NCBI GenBank assembly: GCA_948567375.1
Contig: OX419758.1
Location: 46,515,473-46,579,472, forward strand
Source of the DNA: Lunularia cruciata
Lineage: Eukaryota > Streptophyta > Marchantiopsida > Lunulariales > Lunulariaceae
Length of the DNA stretch: 64,000 nucleotides
Direction of reading: 5' to 3'
The position numbers were made by a program, and so were the translations under genes. The notes under the pieces are model-generated. The model was given only the letters and a program-made list of their open reading frames with translations. It did no database searches and had not been told where the DNA came from. How positions within the stretch are numbered: position 1 is the first letter of the stretch; every line of letters begins with the position of its first letter. Of this stretch, positions 32,507 through 43,642 are shown in pieces.

Positions 32507-33068
32507 GAACGATGCGGGTCTAGCTGCTGCTGAGCTTAGTTTGGCAGTCGAAAAACATGTTTTAGCATCGGGATCGATCGACACTGTTGGTACAACAGGT
32601 AGGTCTTACTTCTCACGAAGGACCCCTTTTAGTTACTTAGTGTCTGCAGTGTTACAAGCTTATAAGATTTTCCACATATGAATAGGTTTGCTGTTTGGGT
32701 GGTGTTCAAGGGTGGTTGAGATGCATCCTGGAGCTGTGAACAGCATTCCCCGAGAAGCACGTCTTGAGATAGGTGTGGTTGATTGAGTTACATTTGATAC
32801 TCCACTCATGGAAACACATCTGGAAGTCAGTAATCTTTGATACATGTCAATGCTGAACTGTTTCCTTGACTTAGAGTGTTGGAGAGTGGTATTCAGGATG
32901 AAGGTGATCTTAGGTCTTCCATATGATCACATACCACATACCTGTCGTATTCAACTTCCAGAGGGGTATGGTTGAGAAAGAATGAACGCCTCTCATAATT
33001 CAGCAAAAATTTCCTTTCCCAGATGTTCACGATATCAATGGGGAAAGGCGAGATTCGATTCGCAAGCT
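32507..33068 (+). pseudogene. UAH: Ureidoglycolate hydrolase gene fragment (three exons)
   Basis: Exon a (32507-32598) encodes R/NDAGLAAAEL, VEKHVL and GSIDTVGTTG between a T-rich acceptor ending TTGCAG and a GTAGGT donor. Exon b (ending 32772, acceptor at 32685 or nearer 32706) encodes VVEMHPGAVNSIPREARLEI. Exon c begins at 33023 after TTTCCCAG and encodes VHDINGERRDSIRK, ending near a GTAGTA at about 33069. All junctions are phase 1 and join to LEI-D-VHDIN. Plant UAH, an M20-family amidohydrolase of purine catabolism in the endoplasmic reticulum, has this run in its dimerisation domain. Exon b's nearest acceptor is one base out of frame, and upstream exons are replaced by LINE DNA, so it is a partial, probably dead copy. 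Confidence 0.75.
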
Positions 33069-34510
33069 GTAGTATGATGGTTAGTTGTTTAAGTGCACAG
33101 CAAAGAGATATCTGTACAAGAGCATTCACTAGAAGATAAAAGTGAGCATTTGTGTGAACTTGCAAGATTTTCAACAGATCATGAAAAGGTTGGAGGAAGT
33201 TATTTCGTTTTATTTGCTTGTAGATGTCTTTGTAATATATACAAAAGCTTGTAGAAAATGAGGGACATCACGTACATATGGAGCGTAAGATGACGAAAGA
33301 TCACCTTGTTGTTTAGGGTTTTGCTAGAGATATTAAAGATTTTAGTGGATCATTGAGTTTTATCTCATGCAATCTTTTTATAATTTTTTTCTTTGCCAAA
33401 GTTTTTACAAGAGTCATTGTTCTTCAACTGGTTGGTTGTGGGTACATACAAGGAAATCTGTTATGGAATATTTATGTGCCATGCTTCAACTTTGAGTCAT
33501 TTTACTTATTATATTGGTCATGTAGGTTTTACTTTCCTTTCTTTTGCTAATGACATTTTTATGATGTGCCTTGTAACTAGATCAGGCATATCTTTGATCC
33601 ACTATCGAGGCTTCTTTTTGAAGAGTTGAGAGTGAAAATGTCAAACTGTAAGACTTCATCGTCTTTTAGATATTCTTGTTAAGCTCCAACTTCCAAAGAG
33701 GTATATTACTTTTACAAATAATTTTTACATTCTTGAAGTATTAGTACTGGTACAGCCTTTCATATTTTACTTGCACTAACAAAAGTCCTTAAAGTACTAG
33801 AGGTGAAACGGGCGTTCATATTTTACTTGCCCTAACAAAATTCTTTGTAAATTTAGTCTAGTGCTATGAGATTAAAAGAAATTGTGAAGATTAAAGTTTC
33901 AAGATTCAAATTGATTCACATGGGAGTTAAAACACAAAAGTTTTCCTTAGTTTGGGGACATTTTTTTTAAAGTACAAGGATGTTTACTATTATCTTTGCT
34001 TTGTTAGAAAGCTTTCATCATGGTTATTGCAAAAAAATTATAATAAATTTTGTCAATCCTATTCAATCTTTAGCGTATGGATGTAGGTGAAGACCAAAAG
34101 TGTTCATAGTTCTTTGATAACCAAGTAGTTAAGGCAATAATTGCTAACTGGAGAAAGAATAAACTAGTTAAGAAAGAACTTCATGTCTTGAGATGTAGTT
34201 CTTAGAACAAGCATGCTTTTCGTCTTGATTTTGTTTTTCTAAAAATCTTATCAAGATACTTCTAATGAGAACTACATCTTTGAATGCAAGCGGTAATAAG
34301 CCAAGTTTGATATGAGTAAATGGATTTTATTGTTTTTGTTAGGTGATATCTTCTTGAAACACAAACAAAAACCATAAGGAAGTCCTCAACAACCTAGATT
34401 GTATTTAAATAGAAACAATTCAAAGGTTACAAAGTTGATCTACAGGTTTGTGGTGGACTTTGGAGTTCTTGAGAGTGGTTGTTATTGACCTAAGATATAA
34501 TGGCAGTTCC
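33069..34510 (+). other. Non-repeat, AT-rich DNA; no gene recognised
   Basis: No LINE or LTR similarity is seen. The stretch may be intron or 3' flank of the UAH fragment. A weak in-frame resemblance to the next UAH segment (KVSICVNLQD near 33140-33165) is too poor to call an exon. The remaining open frames are short and low in complexity. Confidence 0.5.
33759..33840 (+). repeat. Short direct repeat, 26-bp units
   Basis: TTCATATTTTACTTGCACTA occurs from 33759 and again, with one mismatch (CCCTA), from 33815, each followed by ACAAAA. The two units start about 56 bp apart. No function is inferred. Confidence 0.6.
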
Positions 34511-35434
34511 AAGAGTAATAATTGAAACAATGAAATATAAGGCCTAAGAGACCCAAAGAGTCAAAAGTTTGAGAACACGATACAAATCATATACAATGTG
34601 AGCTTAGTCAAAAGCTTAGGGCACCTAAAAAAATCTATATACCACATATTAGTACTCCATGTTTTGTGGTGGAAATCTAAGGTTGTTGGGAAAGTTCTCT
34701 ATGTTGCATTTATTGGTTTCAAGAAGGTCTTTGATAAGGGGCTTACAAAATCTCTAAGTGAGAGACTCATTGAAGTTGGTATTTCACCGGATTTTATTGG
34801 TTCTATCTCTAGACTCTATGAGAAAGTGCTTATGAGACTTCATCTTTGAGCTCTCAAGATATACTAGCACAATGAGTGTGATTTAAGGCTGCTCTCTATC
34901 CCCAACTCTCTTTGGAATCTTCATCAATGACCTAGAGAGACTCTCATGGAAGTTGGAGCTATTGGTGTACATGTTGGCTCTTTGATGATACATGCATCAA
35001 TTTATGCAAATGATCTTGTGCTCCTCTCCACCAAGCCAAAGAGTTTATTGAAGCTATTGGAATCTCTTCTTTGCATTTGCAAACAAACAAAGATGGAGGT
35101 GAACCTTGACAAGTTCAAGGTGATTGTTGTCAATTCTAAAGGCATGATGCCTTTGCTCTTTGATGTAAAGCATTTGAGCAAGTTTCTTCTTACAAGTACT
35201 TCGGGATTTGAGTTTTCTCATGACTATAGTTGGTCTACTTGCGTGAAGAATCAAATAAATGCAGGGTTTAAAGCTTTGGATTCACTCATGAATCTCTCTA
35301 GACTTGCTCATCTTACCACAAGGGAGTTGAAGAAGATGTTATTCAAAGTTCTTGTATAGCCGGTGGTTCTATATGATGCTCAGATGTGGGGTCCAAGTAC
35401 TAAGAAGACATGGTGGCAAAACAATGAAATATAA
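34511..35434. mobile_element. Old, diverged LINE fragments
   Basis: 34518-34640 is a minus-strand 3' end (tail AACAATGAAATATA, then GACCCAAAGAGTC). From 34642 a plus-strand RT fragment runs to about 35420, still showing LHVLWWKSK, SERLIEVGI, YANDLVLLS (YADD changed) and FSHDYSWST. It has frameshifts near 34845 and 34937. Divergence is clearly higher than between the other copies. A second AACAATGAAATATA remnant ends it at 35434. Confidence 0.7.
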
Positions 35435-36175
35435 TCTGTTGCTCTATGTATCTGAGCTATGTTGCGAATGTTATGAGTGATTGAATATTTTAACAATGGG
35501 TCAAATTTTGGGAATTCGTATCTTCATCATACGATGTCTAAATGGAATGCTTTTGGTGGCAGTGGATGTGAATTGAGAATCTCTTTTGATTAATACCAAG
35601 AACACTCATAGATCAAATCAGGACACCAAGTTACAAAGGTTCAAATTCTGCCATCTTGACCAAATTTTAGGGATTGGAGCTCCAATTTCAAAACACTATA
35701 CTCAAATGATTGTATCTCTGCAAATACTTGAGCAAATGGAGCAATTCAGGTCTCAATAGAAGCACCATGTTGAGGGCTTTCTTTCAAGGCTAAACTTGGG
35801 CAGTTGGAGTAGTACACAAGGAGTTATGGATTTTTTAATTCTGAGAAAAGTTTTGAGAAGTCTATGTGATTGGGCGCAAATTTAGAAGAGAATTGCTTTG
35901 TGATCACAAGTGCAAATCCAGTGATAATTAGGGTATCAAAATTTGTGACTTACAAGGTCTCTTTCAAGGCCAAGCTTGCTGCATATAGAGGTCTAAGCAA
36001 GTAGTTGTGACAATTCTCATTCTATAACACCTGGAGCCGATGTCAAGTACCAACTCAAGAAGTTGGCTAATGGTAAGGTTGAAGACCTTGATAGACTATG
36101 TGTTGAACTTCTCAAATGGTGTGGTAGCCATTTGATTCTAGTATATACTTCTCTCTTTGAATGAGAACATGTGGC
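35435..36175 (+). mobile_element. Diverged LINE leader and small RT piece
   Basis: 35435-36030 resembles type A/A' leader sequence (GTTATGAGTGATTGAATATT, GTGGCAGTGGATG). 36031-36170 is an ORF2 fragment (GADVKYQLKKLANGKVEDL). Both are more diverged than the flanking copies and match the age of the 34511-35434 remnant. Confidence 0.6.
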
Positions 36176-37535
36176 TTTCTTGTGGCAGTGGATGCGCATT
36201 GACCAGCTCTTTTGATATCAAGCACACTCAAAGATCACATCTCTGGAGGAAGTTACAAGGATTCGAATTCTGTCTTCTTTGGCAGATTTTAGGGTTTGAA
36301 CTGAAATTTCGAATGACTGTATCTCTACCAATACTTCTGCAAATGGAGTGATATTAGGCATTCAATAGAAGCTTTATGATGAGAGCTTTCATTCAAGGTA
36401 AAGCTTGTGCAGTTTGGAGCAGTACACAAAGAATTCTAGAATTTTGAATCCTGAGGAAACCGTGAGGAGTTTATGTGATTGTGCGAAAATTTGGAGGGGT
36501 ATTGCTCTGCAGTCACAAGTGGAAATCCAGTGAAGATTGTTGCATCAGAATCTGTGCCTTACAAGCTCTCTTTCAAGGCCAAGCTCGCAGCATATGGAGG
36601 TCTGAGCAAGCAGTGGTGACAATTCTAATTCTCATCTATTCTTCATGAAGGGTTTTTGATTTTGGAATTTCTTTGGCAGACACTCAGATGCTTGTATCTT
36701 TTCCAATACTTGAGCAAATGGAGCTATTGAGGTTTCATTAGAAGCACCATTCCAAGAGCTTTGTTTCAAGCTAAATTGTGTGTAGTTTAGAGCAGTATAC
36801 AAGGAGTTGTCGATTTTTGAATTCTCTAGAAGTTTTGAGAACTCCATGTGATAGGTCAAAAATTTGGAGAGGTGTTGCTCTGTGGTCACAAGTGCAAATC
36901 CAGTGATTATTGATGCATCAGAACCTATGACTTACAAGCTCTGTTTCAAGTGAAAACTCGAAGCATATGGAAGTCTGAGCACACAGTGGTGACAATTCTC
37001 ATTCTGTCACAACTCTCGAATCTTGGTGTTTGGAGTACCAGCTTTGGAGGGCCAGTTCTCTTCACTCACAGACCCAATGCAGGTGATTCTTATATCATAA
37101 AAACCACACAGTCATAAGCTTTCTATTGAATCTTTAGTTTGGAGAAGTTGAGTATCCAAGGCAGATGATATGACCAATTGATTCACTCTGATACTGCCAA
37201 ATACTTTGAGTTAAGATTTACTACTTTGTGTGTAGATTCAAGCTATTGTATCTTTGTACTCAATGATCCAAATGAAGTGATCTTTGTGTCATTAGAATCA
37301 ACTCACTCAGACCTTTACATTGGAAATTCATTGTTGAAGGTTAGAGGACAGATTATCAGCTTTAGGTACCTCAAATTTTGCAGTCTTTGGTAGCTCTAAG
37401 CATTGCAAATTTGGAAGGTAGTATATTTGTGCTTACATATTCAAATGAGGTGATTTTTATCTCATTAGAACCAGTTTCTCAAGGCCCTTACTTCAACACC
37501 CACCTAGTAGTGCTCTGACCTGTAAAACAGAACTT

Positions 37536-39781
37536 CTTTGTTTCCAACTTCTTTGTTTCCAAGAGGCTCCCACAGGAAGAGACTTGGTCTCCCTTGCAAT
37601 AGATGGTATGATGCTGATTGCAAAATGGCAAGGATCAAAGCTATGGATAGATCTCTTGATCAGATTGCACAAAATCAAGCTTTTGTTTTATACAGAAAGT
37701 TGGTGAAGTGCAAAAAGCGTGCATTTCTAAGACTCAAAGGAGTTGAGTTGAGCACTGAATTGAGGAGCAATCCTAAGGCTTTCTGGAAGAAAGTAACCAT
37801 CAGATCTCCATCTCCATCGCTGGACCTGAATGAGCTTTGTGACTATGTGAAGGATTTGTACTTTTTCCCAAATGCTCCAAGCATGGCACCTTGCCTTGGA
37901 TCTGCTCTCACCATCTCTGAAGCTGATGTCAAGTACCAATTGAAGAAGTTGGCCAATGGTAAGGCTGAAGATCTTGATGGACTATGTGTTGAACTTCTGA
38001 AGTGGGGCGGTAGCCAACTGATTTCAATACTCACTTCTCATTTGAATGAGGCAATCAAGTGTGGCTTTCCGGATAGATGGTGCTTCAAGAAGGTAGTTCC
38101 TATTCACAAGTCTGGCCAAAGAGATGTTGTCACCAATTACCGTACCATACTTGTTGGAAGTGTCTTTGCCAAGTTATATGGTCAAATTTTGGAGTCAAGG
38201 TTGAGCACTTGGGCTGAAAAGCACAAAATTCGAGCTAAGTGCCAAGCTGGTTTCAGATTAGGCTTTAGTACTTTGGACCACCTATTGGTACTTCATGTTG
38301 TGTGGTGCAAATCCAAGGGGGTTGGGAGAGCTCTCTATGTTGCCTTTATTGATTTCAGGAAGGCCTTTGATAAGGTGCTCAGGAAATCTCTAAGTGAGAG
38401 ACTCATTGAAGTGGGTGTTTCAGCTGATCTGATTGGTGCTATCTCTAGACTCTATGAGAAAGTGATTGTGAAACTTTCATCTTTGAGCTCTCAAGATGTC
38501 CTTAGCACAATGGGTGTGATCCAAGGCTGCTCTCTGTCTCCAACTCTGTTCGGAATCTTCATCGATGATCTAGAGAGTCTACTCATGGAAGCTGGAGCTA
38601 CAGGTGTACAGGTTGGCTCTTTGATGATACATGCACTCCTTTATGCAGATGATGTAGCGCTTCTCTCCACAAATCCACAGAGTTTACAGAAGCTGTTGGA
38701 TTCTCTACTTTGCTTTTGCAATCAAACAAAGATGGAGGTGAACCTTGACAAGTCCAAGGTCATTGTGGTGGGTTCTAAAGGTGTCACACCTTTCTTTTTT
38801 GATGGACAGCAATTGGAGCAGGTTTCTTCTTATAAGTACTTGGGCCTTGAGTTTTCTCATGACTATAGTTGGTCTACTTGTGTGAAGATGAGAATCAATG
38901 CAGGCTTTAGAGCTTTGTATTCACTCATGAACCGCAGTAGACTTGCTCACCTCACCACATGGGAGTTGAAGAAGGTGCTGTTCAGATCTCTTGTGCAGCC
39001 GGTGGTTCTCTATGGTGCTCAGATTTGGGGTCCAGGTACTAAGAAGACATGGTGGCAAAAGGTGGAGAAAGTTCAGAAATTGTTTTTGTGTGATGAACTT
39101 GGGGTGAGGACTCAAACTCCTTATGTATTCCTGCTTGCTGAAACAGGATTTTTACCTCTTGAGGCTGAAGCTTTGTTTTTAGCTATCACATATGCCACTA
39201 AGGTGAGGTCCATGGACCATGAGAGACTTCCCTACCAAGCTTTTTGTGCCACTCTATCTGTCGGTTGGTATACAGATCTGATTGCATGGGCCACAAGGTG
39301 GAATGTTTCTGAGCGACATTGGAGATTGGAGCCTATTGCACTTCGAGAGGTGATCAAGGAGCAGTTTTTACTTCGCTTATGGCAGCAACCCGGTACCAAG
39401 ATGGTGTTCTATCAGCAGTTTGTAAATCCTATGTTGGTGTATTGTGAGCAAGATTATCTCTTGGCTAGGATTTCTACTTCACTTAGACATGTTATCGCTC
39501 AATATAGAACTAGTTCTCATAGACTAGAAGTAGAACAAGGACGTTGGCAGCAGATAGAGCACTCCATGCGACTTTGCAAATTGTGTATTATGAGCAAAGT
39601 TGAGGATGAGCATCATGTGTTTGTTGATTGCCCTTGTTACATGCAGATTAGAGTTAGACATCAGATTACTTGCAGTGACTTCTCAACTCTCTTACAGGTT
39701 GAAGCTTTAGCATTAGGGAAGTACATGACAGAAGTTACTTTACATCGGACCAATTTGTTACAAATTGGTCCGATGCCCTAG
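37536..39781 (+). CDS. LINE reverse transcriptase without endonuclease, open
   Basis: An open frame of about 748 codons. It begins in the pre-RT linker (LFPRGSHRKRLGLPCNRW), with AFIDFRKAFD (motif A), QGCSLSPTLF (motif B) and LLYADDVALLS (motif C), then the thumb and finger CKLCIMSKVEDEHHVFVDC, and ends at the TAG in the terminal hairpin. The first ATG (37538) arises from the fusion to leader sequence, so this derivative could be translated without the ORF1-ORF2 junction. The protein would lack nicking activity. Confidence 0.85.
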
Positions 39782-39897
39782 GCCCTTGCCTAGGCTCACA
39801 TTTCATGTGTTTTGTATTGTGTTTCCAGCCTTTTGACTCTTTGGGTCTTTCAGGCTTTATATTTCATTGTTTCATTGTTTCATTGTTTCATTGTTTC
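39743..39897 (+). other. LINE 3' terminal hairpins and repeat tail (type example)
   Basis: Hairpin A (39743-39775) is a perfect 15-bp stem with loop TTA within the last ORF2 codons; most other copies keep it with one mismatch and one G-U pair. Hairpin B (39777-39794) is CCTAGGC-CCTT-GCCTAGG and contains the ORF2 stop. Hairpin C (39827-39856) pairs AGCC with GGCT and GAC with GTC around an internal loop. The tail is (TTTCATTG)4 here and TTCATTG units in other copies. LINEs with such 3' ends (UnaL2 type) are recognised by their RT through a stem-loop next to a repeat tail; that role is inferred. Confidence 0.75.
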
Positions 39898-40322
39898 AGA
39901 AGCAATGTCTACTTGAAAATCTAGAAGTTTTGGTGTTGAAAGTAAAACTTCTAGATTGATTGTGACTGATTAGTGATTAGCGATTGGCACAATGGAGGAG
40001 TCCCAAATGGTGAAAGATGTTGCTGATATAGCCTTGAAGCAACAACAATTAGCAGAAATGTATAGGAAATCTAATGATTTCCACAAAGAGCTTAGAAGCT
40101 TCTTTGCACCTATGTCCCAGTGCATGAGTACTCTCATGACTGATATGGAAATTGTAAAGGTTGAGATCAGTAGCGTAAAAGAGTCCTTGAACCTAGTCAA
40201 CCAAGAGATTCAAGACCTGAAAAAGAGTACTATCTCGCTGTTAACATCAACCAAGGGGATGGTTGATGCTTCCGAGAAAGTTGCTTCCTTGGGAACACAA
40301 GCCAGTGACACCAACTTGTAAG
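39898..40322 (+). mobile_element. Type-A LINE leader end and ORF1 N-terminus
   Basis: Starts directly at the preceding tail. It contains the last 94 bp of the A leader and ORF1 codons from 39992 (MEESQMVKDVADIALKQQQ to LGTQASD). It is truncated at about 40310 by a duplicated 17-bp string (GACACCAACTTGTAAGG) before a type-B leader. Confidence 0.8.
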
Positions 40323-40334
40323 GACACCAACTTG

Positions 40335-41404
40335 TAAGGAGTAGGAGTTTCGAAAGTTTGAGAGGAGAGGAGTCTGGAAAGTTTGAGAAGCTATATCTCC
40401 TTACATACATGTCCACACGTTGCGGTTTTGGTCTTGTTCGAAGCGCCTTGCCAAGACCTTTCCATAGCCACCAAGATTGTGTCATTCTGAGCTTTGTGCG
40501 AAACGTTTAGATATTTCTGACACAGGAGCTAGACTTGAAATTTCTGACACAAGAGCTAGACTTGAGAGTTTGAATCTTCATCATTTGGTGTCCAAATGGA
40601 GTGCTTTTTGTGGCATTGGAAGCGCCTTTGAAAGCTCTTTCGATTGATACTAATGTGGCTTGCACAGCACATACACAAAGAAAGTTATGAAGATTCGAAT
40701 TCTGCCATCTCTCGTAGATTTTAGGGTTTGAGCTCAATTTTCAACACCTTGTAACTTTTTGGTTCCATGTCCAAATCTTTCAATCTTGGACTTATTGGAA
40801 ACAGCTGAGAGAGTGCTTTCTTTTGAATTCCTGGTTTCTGAAGTTGGAGTTCTGTGGAAGAAGTATCGAAATTCATCAATCTGTGTTCTTGTGCGGTTGG
40901 TGGTTCTCAAATTTGCAACTCTTAGAGGCTTGAACTTTGGACTCACATCTTCAAATGAGGTGACCTTAACTCATTAGAAGCATCTTGTCAAGAGCTATTG
41001 ATTGAAATCCATTTCATAGAATTTGAAGCTTTGTGCTTGCAGTTATGAGCATTTGAATTCTGTGATTCCATGAGGTTTAGAAGTTTACCATAGAGACCTC
41101 TAGAAGCCATAACTTCATGTCTATTGGCTCAAATGAGTTCATTTTTGATTCATTGGATAGAATTTCTCAAGAGCTTTTGATTGATCCATCTATTGTAGAT
41201 TTTAAAGTACTGTAGCCAAAGTTATAAATTTTCGAAATCTGTAGGATTTCAAAATTTTCATGTAGGAAAAACTCAAATTCAAAAGTTTATAACTTTTGAT
41301 TTACAAGTCCAAAGGAGTTGATTTTTGGTGTAGAGCAATTGGTGTTCACAGAGTGTGAGTGAACCAGAGGATACATTCTTATGGTATCTGTTAGAACTTT
41401 TAGA
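40335..41404 (+). promoter_or_regulatory. LINE 5'UTR, type B
   Basis: Third copy of the type-B leader, from GAGTTTCGAAAGTTTGAGAGG to the ORF1 ATG at 41405. A small duplication is present near 40515-40560 (ATTTCTGACACA-GAGCTAGACTTGA twice). Confidence 0.7.
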
Positions 41405-42260
41405 ATGGAAGCTTCCAAGATGATGCAAGACATTGCTGGGATAGCTTCAAAACAGCAACAGCTTGCTGAAATGTATAGAAAAGCAAATGACTTCCACAAG
41501 GAACTCAAGAGCTTTTTTGCCCCCATGTCTCAATGCATGAACACTCTTATGGCAGATTTGCAAACCGTAAGAGTTGATGTCTTGACTGTGAAAGAATCTC
41601 TGAATTCAATCACCGTAGATATCCAAGAACTCAAGAAGAGTAGCAATTTGATATTAGACTCCACCAAGGGTATGGTGGATGCTACTGAGAAGGTTGCTTC
41701 CTTGGGAGCACAAGCCACCAACATTGCTTCACAAAATGGAGGGCTGCAAGAGATGGTTGACACATTAGAGGTCAAGATGAAGTCATATGCTGAAGCTACG
41801 AAGGTGGCTCAAATCTCTTACTTGCTCTTGCAAGTAAGAGATTTGAGCCATGGTTGAGAAGGAGAACCAATTGGTGAGAATGAAGAACTTGAGGATTTCA
41901 GGTTTGCCTGAGATTGAAAAGGAAGACACCAAGGCCATAGTGTGTGAGTTTATTGCTGATTCTTTGAGAGTCCATGATCCTCAGATTTTGCAAGCATATA
42001 GATTGGGACAACAAGGTGCACAACCAAGAAGCATTTTGGTGAGGTTTGGCTCAAAAACTCAAAGGAATGCAGTGATGGGGAACAAAGCTATACTAAAGGG
42101 GCGCCGTATCTGGTTGGACCTTGATCTCACACCTCTCCAATGGCAAGCAAAGAAGGGAGAATTAGCAAAAGTGAACGAGGCTCAACAAGCAGGTTTTGTT
42201 GCATTCTTGAGAGATAATAGAGCTGTGATTACTCAAAAGAAATTATCAGCTACTGCATAG
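41405..42260 (+). pseudogene. LINE ORF1, type B, with fold-back inverted duplication
   Basis: Normal to QISYL, then interrupted by an inverted copy of the preceding 20 bp, giving a stop at 41855. The original frame resumes at 41850 (EKENQLVRMKNLRISGLPE) and continues to the terminal TAG at 42258-42260. The rest of the RRM-like domain is intact. ORF2 follows in frame after the TAG. Confidence 0.85.
41805..41850 (+). repeat. Perfect 20-bp inverted repeat within ORF1
   Basis: Arms 41805-41824 (TGGCTCAAATCTCTTACTTG) and 41831-41850 are exact reverse complements, separated by CTCTTG. Other copies have only the first arm, followed by CAAGAGCATG. The native CTTGCAAG palindrome at the turning point suggests a strand fold-back during synthesis. 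Confidence 0.9.
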
Positions 42261-43642
42261 CAATTCCAGATCTTTAGAGTACTATTTTGGAATGTTCATG
42301 GGCTCACACATACCAAGTACTCCAGCGCTAAGCCTTTGTGGGATGATGCTGATCTGATCAATCTTGTGGAGACATGGGAACATGAAGGAAACACCATTCA
42401 AGACATTGAAGGATTCACTCTTGTTGGTTCAACCTGGAACAAGCGGAGACAACACAAAGGAAGGGGCTTTGGAGGTATTGCTACTTACGTCAGATTTGGC
42501 TTTGAGAAATCAGTCTCTTTGATAGGTCAAGATTCAAGTGAACAATACCAATGGCTGAGGATTGGAGGAGTTGCCACACCTTGCTTCATTGCTGTTTGTT
42601 ACTTTGCCCCGTTGACATCACCAATCTATTCAAGTGGACTTCTCAACACCATGCAACCTTTCCATTCCTTGACAAAGGATGTGTTAGAGTTTCAAAGTAA
42701 AGGTGCAGTACTTGTTCTTGGTGATTTCAATGCTAGGATCCAAGCCTCTCAGATCCCTGACTTGAGCGACCTTGAGAATGATCCTTTCCACAGCTTGATA
42801 GACCATTCCAGTGCTTGGTCACGCTCTTCCAAAGATCCTATGTCCAATTCCATGAGTGAGTACTTTTTGAGCTTTGGTGCCAATTGTAGCTTGAAGATCT
42901 TGAATGGCCTTTCTCAATTTCCAGAAACTTGTAAAAGCACATGCTTTGCTTCAGGTGGATCAAGCACCATAGATTATATGCTCACTTCAGCTAATGATAT
43001 CCATCTTGTCTCAGGTTTTGCTATTTTAGATCCTCAACCAGAATCAGACCATGCACCTCTATCTTGTACCATCCTTTTTCCTTGCCTCAATAGAACCACA
43101 TTACCTATAGACCATGCTTTTAGAGGCAAACTTCGTCTAGATTTTCACAAGAGAGACTTGTACCAACAAGCTATCCAAGAGAAACTGAGTTCTATGGAGT
43201 GGAGTTCTGATTTTCAACAACGTAGTGATCAATTGATTGAACTTCTTCAATCTACATCAACTTCTTTGTTTCCAAGAGGCTCCCACAGGAAGAGACTTGG
43301 TCTCCCTTGCAATAGGTGGTATGATGCTGATTGCAAAATGGCAAGGATCAAAGCTATGGATAGATCTCTTGGTCAGATTGCACAAAATCAAGCCTTTGTT
43401 TCATACAGAAAGTTGGTGAAGTGCAAAAAGCGGGCATTTCTTAGACTCAAAGGAGTTGAGTTGAGCACTGAACTGAGGAGCAATCCCAAGGCTTTCTGGA
43501 AGAAGGTAACCATCAGATCTCCATCTCCATCGCTGGACCTGAATGAGCTTTGTGACTATGTGAAGGATTTGTACTTTTTCCCAAATGCTCCAAGCATGGC
43601 ACCTTGCCTTGGATCTACTCTCACCATCTCTGAAGCTGATGT
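42261..43642 (+). pseudogene. LINE ORF2 endonuclease and linker, 3' cut by inversion
   Basis: Open from the conserved TAG through all endonuclease motifs (WNVHGL, LVETW, LGDFNAR, STIDYML, SDHAPLS) to LTISEADV at 43642. There it meets a minus-strand LINE piece. About 210 bp further along the normal gene, the plus-strand sequence resumes at 44513 (NYRTILVGS). Confidence 0.85.

Larger units (their letters stand above)
36176..39897 (+). mobile_element. LINE deletion derivative: leader + RT + 3' end
   Basis: Type-A leader (about 36176-37530) joined near 37533 directly to ORF2 at LFPRGSHRKRL, followed by an intact RT frame, 3' hairpins and a (TTTCATTG)4 tail. ORF1 and the endonuclease are both missing. 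The joint has a 15-bp duplication (CTTCTTTGTTTCCAA twice). Keeping both termini, it has the form of a mobilisable non-autonomous LINE. Confidence 0.85.

Noticed and set aside
33353-33629. Overlapping 65- and 78-codon ORFs in the unique island
   Set aside because: They are low-complexity, Phe/Tyr-rich translation of AT-rich DNA with no similarity I can recognise.
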